Of a stretch of DNA of 37,470 nt, positions 15,432 to 23,356 are shown one piece after another. The stretch's first letter is position 1; the number at the start of each line of letters is the position of its first letter. Location: NCBI GenBank assembly GCA_015492515.1, contig WGEZ01000131.1, positions 1-37,470 of the forward strand, given 5' to 3'. This DNA comes from Nitrospirota bacterium. Its GTDB lineage: Bacteria > Nitrospirota > Thermodesulfovibrionia > Thermodesulfovibrionales > JdFR-85. The notes below the pieces were generated by a model, which was not told where the DNA came from, ran no database searches, and worked only from the letters and a program-made list of their open reading frames with translations. The translations under genes and the position numbers were made by a program.

Positions 15432-17577
15432 CCTTCATCCTCTTCACCCTCATGGCCTCTTCACGGATCCGCTCATTCCTGGACCTGAGACCCGCCTCCA
15501 CGAGGTCCCTGACATCCTCGTAGGGGTAGTTCCTCAGCGACCTGTACACCTCTTCCTTCAGCCGTTCCACGGCACCCTTGAAGATCAGCCCCCTGGTGGA
15601 GACGATCTCCCTCAGGGCGGCCACGGCACGAGGGTCTCCTATGCTTCCCAGGGCCCTCACTATGGGGACCTTGTCGTTGTAGTCCTTGCTGCTGACGGAC
15701 TTCTTCCCGAGCAACTCGAGCAGCTCGGGCACCAGTTCCCGCACCCTGTATGCGCCTGCAAGGGCCGCCGCCTGCTCGATCAGCTCCTCCTTTCCCGACC
15801 TCAGGTGCTCCCTGAGGGCGGCTACACCGTAGGCGTCTCCGGCCTTGAGCAGGCACTTGATCGCCTCGGCGCAGACCCTCCTGTTGTCGTGAAAGCAGTA
15901 GGACCTCACATGGGGAAGCACCTCCTCACCGCCGCACTCGCTCAGGATGAAGAGCATGTTCCTCTTCACGTACCACCTCGGATCACCGAGGCGCTTTATC
16001 GTCTCCGGGATGATCCCGTCACCGAAGCGGGTCAACAGACTGATGAGAAACCGTCTGTTCGCCTGGGATTCCTCCACTATCAGGGCGTCCATCAGGTACG
16101 GTATGATCTCCTTTCCGTAGTGGTCGCAGAGGCTCATCGCCTCCTCCCTCATCAGCCTCCCTATGATCCTGAGGGACTCCACAAACCGCGAGAGGAAGCC
16201 CGGGGAGCTGTAGTGCTGGAGCGCCGATGAGGTTATCTCCCGAAACCTCCCCCTCTCCGCATTCGACTCCAGGGTCTTCAGTATCTTGAGGACCCCTCCG
16301 TACTGACCCGTCTCGAGCATCTGCTCCGCCTGCCCTTTAACGATCTCGACGAAGCGTTCGTAGTCCTTCTCATTGATTATATCCGTGGAGAGGAGCTCCA
16401 GTATGGTCTGGTTGTAAGCCAGCTCCGTGTACTCGTCGCTGAACTCCCTTCTCAGCTCCTCGGCGGTCTCTCCAACGATCTTTGAGACATCGGTGTTAAT
16501 CAGCCTCTGGATCTCTTCCTGATAGGCGTCGGAGACATACCTCTCGAAGTTGCCCGAGCTCAGGAGGCTCATCACATCGGGAGAGAGGAAGACGTCGTCC
16601 GCTATCAGACTGCCGCCTAAAATGATATCCCCGACGGCGTCCTGCCGCAGCGTCGAGAGCTTCTTCAGCAGGTTCTCGAGGTTCTCCGGTATGGCGACCT
16701 TCTGTTCATTGATCGTGTTGAGCAGCCCAATGATCCTCTCCACCGGTATCTCCCGGAGCGCCTCCTCTGCGGCCTTCATGTCACTGGAGAGGGTCCTGCC
16801 CGCAGCGGAGAGGAACTGTCTCTTGACCTCCGGTCTGAGCCTGCTGATGACCACCATCAGCTTCTTCAGGTCCCTGCTGCTGAAGGAGCTCTCCGAGGAC
16901 CTCCTTATGTAGGCGGTGATTATCCTCTCGTAGGACTCCTCACGGACCTTCTCCGTAGCGGTCCTGTTCATGAACCCGGCAAGGGTCTCGGGAGGGACCT
17001 CTTGTATGGCGTCGGAGACCTCCTCGGTCTGCAACCTCCCCTCCATAAGGGCGATGGCATAACGCTCCCAGAGCGGCTGTTGCTCTTTCCCCGGCTCGCG
17101 CTCCTCCCGGACCTCGTCCTCGAAGGTGAATGCCCCGTAGTCGATGAACTCTATGTGGACGTGAGTCAACCGCTTCTCCTCCCATTCCTTGCGGACTGTC
17201 TCGGGTGAGGCGTCCCTGGCGTGCTCTGACAGGAAGCTGTGGAAGCTGTAGAGCTCGTCCTTGGTGAGTCCGCTCGAAAAGGTCACTGAAGCGATGCCGA
17301 TCCTGTTCAGATGAAGGGCGAAGTCCCTGTAGACGGGGTTCTTCTTGTCCAGGTAGGAGTTGTCAACAACGAGGGTGTCCTTTGCAACAGCGAGGGTCAT
17401 CTCAGGCCTCAGGTCCAGAAGCCCCTTCAGGAGCTCAAAGGCCCGGTTCAACGACTTCTCGACCAGGGGATGACCCCTGGGGTAGATGGCCACGTTCCTG
17501 CGCGATATGTTCAGTTCGATGATCGACTCACTGAGCAGCCTCGCATCAAGAGGAAGCCTTTCCCTTTCGTGCATCAT
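15424..17577 (-). CDS. HEAT-repeat scaffold protein sharing its N-terminal domain with the adjacent HD-GYP protein
   Basis: A 717-residue soluble protein without a signal peptide. Residues about 25-120 (IYPRGHPLVEKSLNRAFELL, DTLVVDN, FALHLNRIGIASVTFSSGLT) form the domain also found in the HD-GYP partner. A charged alpha-helical middle follows. Residues about 500-700 contain HEAT/PBS-lyase-type helical repeats (GDPRWYVKRNMLFILSECG, DNRRVCAEAIKCLLKAGD, GDPRAVAALREIV). HEAT arrays bind proteins, so a scaffold or regulator of the phosphodiesterase is a reasonable inference. A -10-like TAAACT preceded by TG ends 5 nt before the ATG and there is no Shine-Dalgarno, so the mRNA may be leaderless. Confidence 0.8.
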   Translation of the reverse strand: MMHERERLPLDARLLSESIIELNISRRNVAIYPRGHPLVEKSLNRAFELLKGLLDLRPEMTLAVAKDTLVVDNSYLDKKNPVYRDFALHLNRIGIASVTFSSGLTKDELYSFHSFLSEHARDASPETVRKEWEEKRLTHVHIEFIDYGAFTFEDEVREEREPGKEQQPLWERYAIALMEGRLQTEEVSDAIQEVPPETLAGFMNRTATEKVREESYERIITAYIRRSSESSFSSRDLKKLMVVISRLRPEVKRQFLSAAGRTLSSDMKAAEEALREIPVERIIGLLNTINEQKVAIPENLENLLKKLSTLRQDAVGDIILGGSLIADDVFLSPDVMSLLSSGNFERYVSDAYQEEIQRLINTDVSKIVGETAEELRREFSDEYTELAYNQTILELLSTDIINEKDYERFVEIVKGQAEQMLETGQYGGVLKILKTLESNAERGRFREITSSALQHYSSPGFLSRFVESLRIIGRLMREEAMSLCDHYGKEIIPYLMDALIVEESQANRRFLISLLTRFGDGIIPETIKRLGDPRWYVKRNMLFILSECGGEEVLPHVRSYCFHDNRRVCAEAIKCLLKAGDAYGVAALREHLRSGKEELIEQAAALAGAYRVRELVPELLELLGKKSVSSKDYNDKVPIVRALGSIGDPRAVAALREIVSTRGLIFKGAVERLKEEVYRSLRNYPYEDVRDLVEAGLRSRNERIREEAMRVKRMKGG

Positions 17578-17582
17578 CTAAT

Positions 17583-17591
17583 AGTTTAACA
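17583..17591 (-). promoter_or_regulatory. Possible extended -10 promoter of the HEAT/HD-GYP operon
   Basis: TGT-TAAACT (17591-17583) resembles an extended -10 and ends 5 nt before ATG 17577. No good -35 is present at 16-18 nt, so support is moderate. The rest of the 151-nt gap to asd holds a loopless palindrome CCCTTAAGGG (17689-17698) and nothing else recognisable. Confidence 0.35.
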
Positions 17592-17728
17592 TAATTGAAA
17601 CGTCTCGGTGAGCGAAACCGCAAGGCGGGAGGGGCTCCAGCCGTGTACAGCGCTTCAGCCATCTGTGACGGTCTGAGAAACCCCGGCCCCCTTAAGGGCT
17701 GTATAACGATCCCGGCTCCCCTGCCTGT

Positions 17729-18742
17729 TCACTCGATCAGCCTCTCCGCTATCTGAACCGCGTTCAGGGCGGCGCCCTTCCGGAGGTTGTCCGCCACGAT
17801 CCAGACGTTGATGCCGCACTCTATGGAGTTGTCTTCCCTCACCCTCCCGACGTAGACCTCGTCCTTGCCGGCGACATCCACGGGCAGGGGATAGACGTTC
17901 TTCTCCGGTGCGTCAAAGACGACCACACCGGGGAAGGCGGCGAGCAACGCCCTCGCCTCGTTGGCCGTGAGCTTCCTCTCCGTCTCTATGTTCACGCTCT
18001 CTGAGTGAGACCTGAAGACAGGGACCCTCACCGTTGTGGCGGTCACCCTGATGGAGTCGTCACCCATTATCTTCCTCGTCTCGTTCACCATCTTCATCTC
18101 TTCCTTCGTGTATCCGTCCTCAAGGAAGGCGTCGATGTGGGGCAGGCAGTTGAAGGCTATCTGATGGGGGTAGACCTCGCAACGGATCTCCCTGAAATTG
18201 AGCAGGTCCGAGGTCTGTGTCAGGAGCTCGTCCATGGCCTTCTTCCCCGTGCCCGAGACGGACTGGAAGGTGGTGACGACCACCCTCTTTACCCTCGCAG
18301 CGTCATGTACAGGCTTGAGCACCATCACCATCTGTATGGTGGAACAGTTTGGGTTTGCGATTATCCCCTTGTGCCGTCCGATGTCGTGAGGGTTCACCTC
18401 CGGGACCACGAGGGGCACCTCGGGGTCCATCCTCCATGCAGAGGAGTTGTCCACCACCACACAGCCCGACCTTGCCGCAACGGGCGCCCACCTCTTCGAA
18501 CGCTCCCCACCGGCCGAAAAGAGGGCGATGTCGATCCCCTTGAAGGAGTCCTCATCAAGGGTCTCGATGGTTATCTCATCCCCCCTGAAGGCCATCTTCT
18601 TTCCCCTCGACCTCTCCGAGGCGAAGAGGCGGAGCTCCCTGACAGGGAAGCTCCGCTCCTCCAGGATGGAGACCATCTCCTCTCCCACCGCGCCGGTGGC
18701 TCCCACAACGGCGACGACGTAACTCTCTTTCTTCCTGACCAT
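17729..18742 (-). CDS. asd: Aspartate-semialdehyde dehydrogenase Asd
   Basis: Reduces aspartyl phosphate to aspartate semialdehyde with NADPH, the branch point to lysine/diaminopimelate, threonine and methionine. It has 337 residues, as usual. The Rossmann motif VGATGAVG is at 13-20, the catalytic Cys133 in NPNCSTIQ, and the acid-base His246 in VFRSHSES. QSVSGTGKKAMDEL and GINVWIVADNLRKGAA complete the signature. The ATG has an AGAGAGGG Shine-Dalgarno located in the loop of a perfect 8-bp inverted repeat. A 174-nt gap with a second palindrome separates it from thyX, suggesting its own promoter and control. Confidence 0.96.
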   Translation of the reverse strand: MVRKKESYVVAVVGATGAVGEEMVSILEERSFPVRELRLFASERSRGKKMAFRGDEITIETLDEDSFKGIDIALFSAGGERSKRWAPVAARSGCVVVDNSSAWRMDPEVPLVVPEVNPHDIGRHKGIIANPNCSTIQMVMVLKPVHDAARVKRVVVTTFQSVSGTGKKAMDELLTQTSDLLNFREIRCEVYPHQIAFNCLPHIDAFLEDGYTKEEMKMVNETRKIMGDDSIRVTATTVRVPVFRSHSESVNIETERKLTANEARALLAAFPGVVVFDAPEKNVYPLPVDVAGKDEVYVGRVREDNSIECGINVWIVADNLRKGAALNAVQIAERLIE

Positions 18743-18743
18743 T

Positions 18744-18772
18744 TATTCAACCCTCTCTGATATAGTTGAATA
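18744..18772 (-). promoter_or_regulatory. Inverted repeat enclosing the asd ribosome-binding site
   Basis: TATTCAAC (18772-18765) and GTTGAATA (18751-18744) are perfect complements separated by 13 nt that include the Shine-Dalgarno AGAGAGG. The repeat ends one base before the ATG. It could be a dyad operator or an mRNA hairpin presenting the ribosome site in its loop. Confidence 0.5.
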
Positions 18773-18823
18773 CTCCGTGCCGGAGGCCTGTTTTCAGTCC
18801 TGGCCGGCGGCAGGGGATTGGAT

Positions 18824-18836
18824 GTTTAGTCTAAAC
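18824..18836. promoter_or_regulatory. 13-bp palindrome upstream of asd (putative operator)
   Basis: GTTTAGTCTAAAC is a perfect dyad with a single central base, 82 nt upstream of the asd start. A TTGATA hexamer lies 16-18 nt upstream on the minus strand, so the palindrome would cover the -10. The form resembles operators of small dimeric repressors such as DtxR-type proteins; the binder is unknown. Confidence 0.4.
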
Positions 18837-18916
18837 CAACGGGAGATCAAATATCAACGTCATGGTGAACCTCCCGGCAAAGGTGTACCGGCGGTGACAT
18901 CAGGGCGATGAGGGTC

Positions 18917-19645
18917 TCACATCCTCCTGTATCGCCGCCTCACCTCTTTTATCTTTCCGCAGGTGTACTCTCCCTCGGGGCATGGGCCTGCAATACACCC
19001 GGGTCCTGCCTTGGAGAATATGGTCGGAGCGACCTCCCGGACGATCCTGAGCATCTCCTCGGCCATCGCCCTGATCTCCCACTGCGCCCTGAGACAGCAC
19101 CGCTGCCTGAAAAAATGCAGAAGCTCCCTTGCGTTCATGGTGACCATTATCTTCGTCTCACAGGCGTTGGGAAGGACGAACCTCGCATCCTGGTTGGCGG
19201 CCTCGCCTTTGATCCTTCTCTTGTTCAGTTCTTTTACAATATGATCATAGGCTTCCTGTGCCGCTGCCATAAAATCTTCAAAATATCTTTTGAGTTTTTC
19301 ATCGCCTTTAATCGTTGGGGGAATGATGTAGTCGAATCCTCCTTCCTCGCTCACATACCTCTGGGACTGCTGGCTGTAGGAGGCCAGCCTGTGACGGACG
19401 AGCTGATGGGAACATGCCCTGGAGATCCCCTCGATCGCGAAGGTGAAGGAGGCGTGCTCGATGGGGCTCATATGACCCATCTTCATCAGTTTCTGGACGA
19501 AGGCCCTCTGGTCCCTGGCCTCTATCCTCTGCCTGAGCCCCTCGATCTCCGAGGGGCTGTAGCAGAGCTTTGCAGCCATGGCCACGGTCTCCTCAGGGTC
19601 AGGCGTGTGCTTTAAAAGAATTACCTTTAACTTAGCTTCAGACAT
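18917..19645 (-). CDS. thyX: Flavin-dependent thymidylate synthase ThyX
   Basis: Methylates dUMP to dTMP with 5,10-methylene-THF as carbon source and FADH2 as reductant. Unlike ThyA it releases THF rather than DHF. It has 242 residues. The ThyX motif RHRxxSxxxxSxR is intact as RHRLASYSQQSQR (84-96), and the C-terminal substrate block NARELLHFFRQRC is also present. The tail carries extra cysteines (GPGCIAGPCPEGEYTCG), longer than minimal ThyX. The ATG has no Shine-Dalgarno; the 78 nt before it, up to the panB stop, consist of ATG-rich 7-nt repeats. It sits among other methylene-THF-using genes. Confidence 0.95.
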   Translation of the reverse strand: MSEAKLKVILLKHTPDPEETVAMAAKLCYSPSEIEGLRQRIEARDQRAFVQKLMKMGHMSPIEHASFTFAIEGISRACSHQLVRHRLASYSQQSQRYVSEEGGFDYIIPPTIKGDEKLKRYFEDFMAAAQEAYDHIVKELNKRRIKGEAANQDARFVLPNACETKIMVTMNARELLHFFRQRCCLRAQWEIRAMAEEMLRIVREVAPTIFSKAGPGCIAGPCPEGEYTCGKIKEVRRRYRRM

Positions 19646-19663
19646 ATTTCAATTACCGTTCTT

Positions 19664-19721
19664 CATCTGTCATTCATCAATTCATCAATGGAAAATGAAC
19701 AATGAGCAATGACAAATGATA
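19664..19721. repeat. Heptad-repeat tract A (thyX/panB junction)
   Basis: Five consecutive 7-nt units, each AATGNNN, run on the plus strand from 19687 to 19721 (AATGGAA, AATGAAC, AATGAGC, AATGACA, AATGATA). The other half carries the reverse-oriented motif. TCATCTGTCATT at 19664-19675 pairs with AATGACAAATGA at 19708-19719 in 11 of 12 positions (the other is a wobble in RNA). The tract fills the space between the panB stop and the thyX start. Confidence 0.75.
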
Positions 19722-19723
19722 AA

Positions 19724-20530
19724 CTATTTAAACCCGTGCTCCTCTCCCGGGAACTCGCCCTTCTCCACCTCTTCCTTGAAGCGTTTCACCGCCTCGAGGG
19801 CCTCGCTCTTCAGGTCGGCGTAGCGTTTCACGAACTTGGGGACGAACCTCTCGAAGAGGCCGAGGAGGTCGTGAAGCACGAGGACCTGGCCGTCACAGTG
19901 AGGCCCGGCACCTATGCCGATGGTGGGAATAGTGAGCGTCTCTGTAATCCTCCTTGCCAGGTCCACCGGCATCGCCTCGAGGACTATGCTGAAGGCACCG
20001 GCCTCCTGGTGCATCCTGGCGTCTTCGACCAGCCTCTTCCGTGCCTCCTCCGTGCGTCCCTGCACCCTGAAACCGCCCATCCTGTATATCGCCTGAGGGG
20101 TGAGCCCGATATGGGCCATCACGGGGATATCGGCCCTCACCATCGCCCTGACCTTCTCCACCACCTCTGAGCCGCCCTCGACCTTTACCGCCTGGGCACC
20201 CCCCTCTTTCAGGAACCTCCCTGCGTTACGGACGGCGTCCTCGACCGACGTCTGATAGGACATGAAGGGCATATCCCCTATGACCATCGCCCTCTCTGCA
20301 GCCCCCGCCACCATCCTTGTATGGTAGATCATCTCGTCCATGGTGACAGGCAGGGTGTTTCCGAGCCCCTGGACGACCATCGCCAGCGAGTCACCCACCA
20401 GGATCGCATCCAGTCCCGCCTCATCCACTATCCTGGCGAAGGGATGGTCGTAGGCGGTGAGTATCGTGATCTTCCGCCCCTCTGCCTTCTTCTTCAGGAA
20501 ATCGTTTATGGTTACCCTGTTGTCCGCCAT
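19724..20530 (-). CDS. panB: 3-methyl-2-oxobutanoate hydroxymethyltransferase PanB
   Basis: Transfers hydroxymethyl from 5,10-methylene-THF to alpha-ketoisovalerate, giving ketopantoate for pantothenate and CoA. It has 268 residues from ATG 20530. [32 protein letters not shown] (metal-binding Asp), [14 protein letters not shown] and MAHIGLTPQ are the family blocks; IPTIGIGAG and [12 protein letters not shown] close it. A GTG at 20539 in the same frame would add three residues and lies inside a repeat tract. Neither start has a Shine-Dalgarno. No panC or panD is in the window; its placement is explained by shared use of methylene-THF. Confidence 0.95.
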   Translation of the reverse strand: MADNRVTINDFLKKKAEGRKITILTAYDHPFARIVDEAGLDAILVGDSLAMVVQGLGNTLPVTMDEMIYHTRMVAGAAERAMVIGDMPFMSYQTSVEDAVRNAGRFLKEGGAQAVKVEGGSEVVEKVRAMVRADIPVMAHIGLTPQAIYRMGGFRVQGRTEEARKRLVEDARMHQEAGAFSIVLEAMPVDLARRITETLTIPTIGIGAGPHCDGQVLVLHDLLGLFERFVPKFVKRYADLKSEALEAVKRFKEEVEKGEFPGEEHGFK

Positions 20531-20533
20531 TTT

Positions 20534-20583
20534 GTTCACTTTTCATCTGTCATTTACCATCCCTCATCTCCTGATGGTAAATG
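20534..20583. repeat. Heptad-repeat tract B with 11-bp inverted repeat (panB/metF junction)
   Basis: Minus-strand 7-nt units GATGAGG, GATGGTA, AATGACA, GATGAAA, AGTGAAC occupy 20568-20534 without gaps. CATTTACCATC (20551-20561) and GATGGTAAATG (20573-20583) are perfect complements around an 11-nt loop. The tract covers the metF-panB gap and reaches the alternative GTG start of panB. Confidence 0.75.
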
Positions 20584-20589
20584 GAAAAT

Positions 20590-21468
20590 CTACAAACCCG
20601 CCCTCTCCATGATGAGCGGGACCTTGTCCTCCATGCCGATGGCCATTATATGCACACCGTCGCAGATGCCCTCCTCCTTGAGCTGCCTTATATGCCTCGC
20701 CGTGATATCCAGTCCTGTATCCAGGGCCTTCTCCTTACCCGCGGCCTTCAGTTCATCGATCAGCTCCCGGGGCACCTTTATCCCCGGGACGAACCTGTTG
20801 AGGAAGTTCGCCATCCCCGCACTCTTCAGCACCACAAGCCCTGCCAGGACCTTCACGGGGAACCTTCTTGCATGGTTCATGAACTCCTTGAACCTCTCTA
20901 TGTCATAGACCGCCTGGGTCTGGAAGAACCTCGCCCCCGCCTTCACCTTCTTCTCGAACTTTATGAGCTGCGGCTCCAGGGGGTTCGCCTCAGGGGTGAC
21001 GACGGCGCCCTGGTAGAAGTCCGTACCTCCCTTCAGCTCGTTGCCCATCATGTCTCTGCCGTTGTTCAGGGAGTCAACTATCCTGAGCAGCTGGACAGAC
21101 TCCACGTCATACACAGGCCTCGCCCCCTTATGGTCACCTGCTGATACATGGTCACCCGTCATGCAGAGGACGTTCCTCACACCCAGGGCATGGGCACCGA
21201 GGAGGTCGGACTGGAGGGCTATCCTGTTCCGGTCACGACATGTCATCTGCAGTATCGGCTCCACGCCATGCTCAACGGCCATCCTGCAGCCGGCAAGGGA
21301 GTTCATCCGCATCACCGCGGACTGGTTGTCCGTGAAATTGACTGCGTCGACCCTGCCTTTCAGCAGCTCTATATGGTGGATCATCTCCTCTACATCGGTT
21401 CCCTTCGGTGGACCCACCTCTGCGGTTACTACAAACTTCCCGGACTCAAGTGCCTCTCTGAATGTCAT
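20590..21468 (-). CDS. metF: 5,10-methylenetetrahydrofolate reductase MetF
   Basis: Flavoprotein that reduces methylene-THF to methyl-THF, which feeds methionine synthesis and the methyl branch of the Wood-Ljungdahl pathway. It has 292 residues. FVVTAEVGPPKGTDVEEM, AVNFTDNQSAVMRMNS, QMTCRDRNRIALQSDLLGAHALG and VLCMTGDHVSAGDH are classic MetF barrel blocks; GARFFQTQAVYD follows. The ATG has AAGGAGG upstream. It is coded after metV and a 52-residue ORF, the arrangement expected of MetF that works with MetV instead of reducing NAD(P)H directly. Confidence 0.95.
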   Translation of the reverse strand: MTFREALESGKFVVTAEVGPPKGTDVEEMIHHIELLKGRVDAVNFTDNQSAVMRMNSLAGCRMAVEHGVEPILQMTCRDRNRIALQSDLLGAHALGVRNVLCMTGDHVSAGDHKGARPVYDVESVQLLRIVDSLNNGRDMMGNELKGGTDFYQGAVVTPEANPLEPQLIKFEKKVKAGARFFQTQAVYDIERFKEFMNHARRFPVKVLAGLVVLKSAGMANFLNRFVPGIKVPRELIDELKAAGKEKALDTGLDITARHIRQLKEEGICDGVHIMAIGMEDKVPLIMERAGL

Positions 21469-21519
21469 TTATGTTCCTCCTTGTCTATGATAATTCTACT
21501 CCCTTTCTCTTTGCCTCTT

Positions 21520-21678
21520 TCAGGCAGGGATCAGCCGGACATATTCGATGATCCTTTCCGCCCCTCCCATCGCCTTCTCTGCATCGGTCACGTCGAAATA
21601 CTCTCCAGGGATGGCCCATATGGTCACCGTCTCGCATGTCTTAAGTCCGCCTGTCTGAAAGTCAAGGACTCTTCTCAT
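21520..21678 (-). CDS. Small conserved-looking ORF between metV and metF (52 residues)
   Basis: A 52-residue product whose ATG overlaps the metV stop codon (ATGA), with AAGGAG just upstream. It ends 51 nt before the metF start. It has one Cys, a hydrophobic mid-segment (CETVTIWAIPGEYFDV) and an acidic-amphipathic helix (DAEKAMGGAERIIEYVRLIP). No family was recognised. Coupling to metV and placement inside a methylene-THF reductase operon suggest an accessory or assembly factor, but that is inference. A longer frame in the same phase extends into metV; that extension is a shadow. Confidence 0.6.
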   Translation of the reverse strand: MRRVLDFQTGGLKTCETVTIWAIPGEYFDVTDAEKAMGGAERIIEYVRLIPA

Positions 21679-22340
21679 TTCTCCTTCTTCTCTCTGGCAT
21701 AGAGTGACCTCGGTTTCTGCCCAGCAGACCAGTCCTTGGCCTCCACCACGGTCTCGCAGAACTCCTTCAGCTTGTCGAGCCTCTTCATCCGCTCGTATAT
21801 CCTCACCCAGGCGCACGGCAGCTCCGGGCTCACCTCGCATTGGCCGTCCTGCATGCCGCCGCAGGGGCCGTTCAGCAGACCCTTCGGACAGGTGGTTATG
21901 GGACAGATCCCCCCCGTCTTGTCGAGTATGCACTTTCCGCAGAGGGAGCACCTCTCGTCGAACATCTGAAAGCGCGTCATGTTACCGAGGAAGAGGCTGT
22001 CATTCGTGGGATACACGGCCTTGTCCTCGAAGAGCTCCACCGCAGCCTGCGTGCCGGCGCCGCAGGACATGACGAGAATGCACTCCGTCTTCTCCAGTGC
22101 GTCCTTGTAAGGCTTCAGCTCCTTCTTCGTACCGAGCACCTGGCAGCCCGTCTTCGCCACGATACCGCCTGTGACGTCCTTGCCCTCCGCCTTCAGCGCC
22201 TCGGTGAGCTCTTCCACCTCCTTCTCACCCCCCGTGCCGCAGAGGGCGGCACACTCGGAGCACCCGATGAGGAAGACGCTCCTGTAGTCCTTGATGTTGT
22301 CAAGCAGCTCCTGAAAGTCCCTCTTCTTGGTGATGATCAT
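21675..22340 (-). CDS. metV: Methylenetetrahydrofolate reductase C-terminal-type zinc/iron-sulfur protein MetV
   Basis: A 221-residue, 14-cysteine protein of the MTHFR C-terminal family, known as MetV in acetogens, where it pairs with MetF and links it to an electron donor. Residues 27-34 carry CSECAALC; Cys66, Cys87 and Cys93 follow in an alpha/beta domain. The C-terminal part has CSLCGKC (131-137), CPITTCPKG (146-154), GPCGG and two more cysteines, a ferredoxin-like cluster-binding pattern. The Shine-Dalgarno AGGAGG is clear. Presence of metV argues for a Wood-Ljungdahl type reductase rather than a purely biosynthetic one. Confidence 0.9.
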   Translation of the reverse strand: MIITKKRDFQELLDNIKDYRSVFLIGCSECAALCGTGGEKEVEELTEALKAEGKDVTGGIVAKTGCQVLGTKKELKPYKDALEKTECILVMSCGAGTQAAVELFEDKAVYPTNDSLFLGNMTRFQMFDERCSLCGKCILDKTGGICPITTCPKGLLNGPCGGMQDGQCEVSPELPCAWVRIYERMKRLDKLKEFCETVVEAKDWSAGQKPRSLYAREKKEK

Positions 22341-22493
22341 CGGTTTTTCCTCCTGGTTATACGGGAATAGGTTACACGAAAAAGATCATCCGTTGTATGT
22401 CACCTTGATATTCGGCATCGCCCAAATTCAAGCGGCGATGCTCCCTGCACACCTTCAAGCGCTCCAGCCCTGCAGGTGTCGTCGTCCATTCTC

Positions 22494-23342
22494 TTATAAC
22501 GATCCCTTTGCCGCCTGTACCGTGTTGTACATCAGCATGGCGATGGTCATGGGGCCGGCGCCGCCCGGTACAGGTGTGATCCAGCCGGCCCTCTCCTTCG
22601 CCCGCTCGAACTCGACGTCACCGACCAGCTTGCCGTCCTCCCTGACGTTGATCCCGATATCGATCACAGCCGCACCCTCTTTCACCCAGTCACCCTTTAT
22701 CATCTCCGCTCTCCCTACCGCCACACAGAGTATGTCCGCAGAGAGGCACTCGCCCCTCAGATCAGGGGTCTTGCTGTGGCAGATGGTGACGGTGGCGTTC
22801 CTCCTGAGCAGCAGCAGCGCCAGGGGCTTGCCCACGATCACGCTCCTTCCCACAACCACCGCCTTCTTGCCAGCGGGGTCTATCCCGTAGGCCTCGAGCA
22901 TCTTGATGGCACCGTGGGGTGTGCAGGGTATGAACCCGGGCTCGTCAAGGACGAGCCTTCCGAGGGAGTCCGGGCCGAAGCCGTCCACATCCTTCTCAGG
23001 GGCGATGCGGTGCATTACCTCTTTCTCGTTCATATGCTTCGGCAGCGGAAGCTGCACGAGTATACCGTGCACCCCGGGGTCTGCGTTCAGGTCGTCGACG
23101 AGCCTGATCAACTCCTCCTGTGTGGTGGACTCGGGAAGCTTGTGCCCCACGCTCTTGATGCCGAGGGCCTCGCACGTCCTCTCCTTGTTGGCCACGTACT
23201 TCTTGCTTGCAGGGTTTTCACCGACGAGCACGACCGCCAGGGCAGGGTTTATCCCCTTCGCCTTCAGCTCCTCTACCTCTTTCTTGAGACCTTCCTTGAT
23301 CTCCGCCGCCACCTTCTTGCCGTCAATGATCGTTGCCGCCAT
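22494..23342 (-). CDS. folD: Methylene-THF dehydrogenase / methenyl-THF cyclohydrolase FolD
   Basis: Bifunctional cytosolic enzyme interconverting methylene-, methenyl- and 10-formyl-THF. It has 282 residues. SKKYVANKERTCEALGI contains the catalytic Tyr and Lys. VQLPLPKHMNE, DVDGFGPDSLGRL, CTPHGAIKMLE, VVVGRSVIVGKPLALLLL (NADP loop) and TPVPGGAGPMTIAML are all present. The start has GAAGGAGG 5 nt upstream. Only 14 nt separate it from the preceding nucleotidyltransferase stop. The 153-nt gap downstream to metV holds no recognisable gene. Confidence 0.96.
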   Translation of the reverse strand: MAATIIDGKKVAAEIKEGLKKEVEELKAKGINPALAVVLVGENPASKKYVANKERTCEALGIKSVGHKLPESTTQEELIRLVDDLNADPGVHGILVQLPLPKHMNEKEVMHRIAPEKDVDGFGPDSLGRLVLDEPGFIPCTPHGAIKMLEAYGIDPAGKKAVVVGRSVIVGKPLALLLLRRNATVTICHSKTPDLRGECLSADILCVAVGRAEMIKGDWVKEGAAVIDIGINVREDGKLVGDVEFERAKERAGWITPVPGGAGPMTIAMLMYNTVQAAKGSL

Positions 23343-23356
23343 AATACCTCCTTCGT

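Noticed and set aside
17689-17698. CCCTTAAGGG palindrome as terminator of asd
   Set aside because: It has no loop and no T-tract, so it cannot act as an intrinsic terminator.
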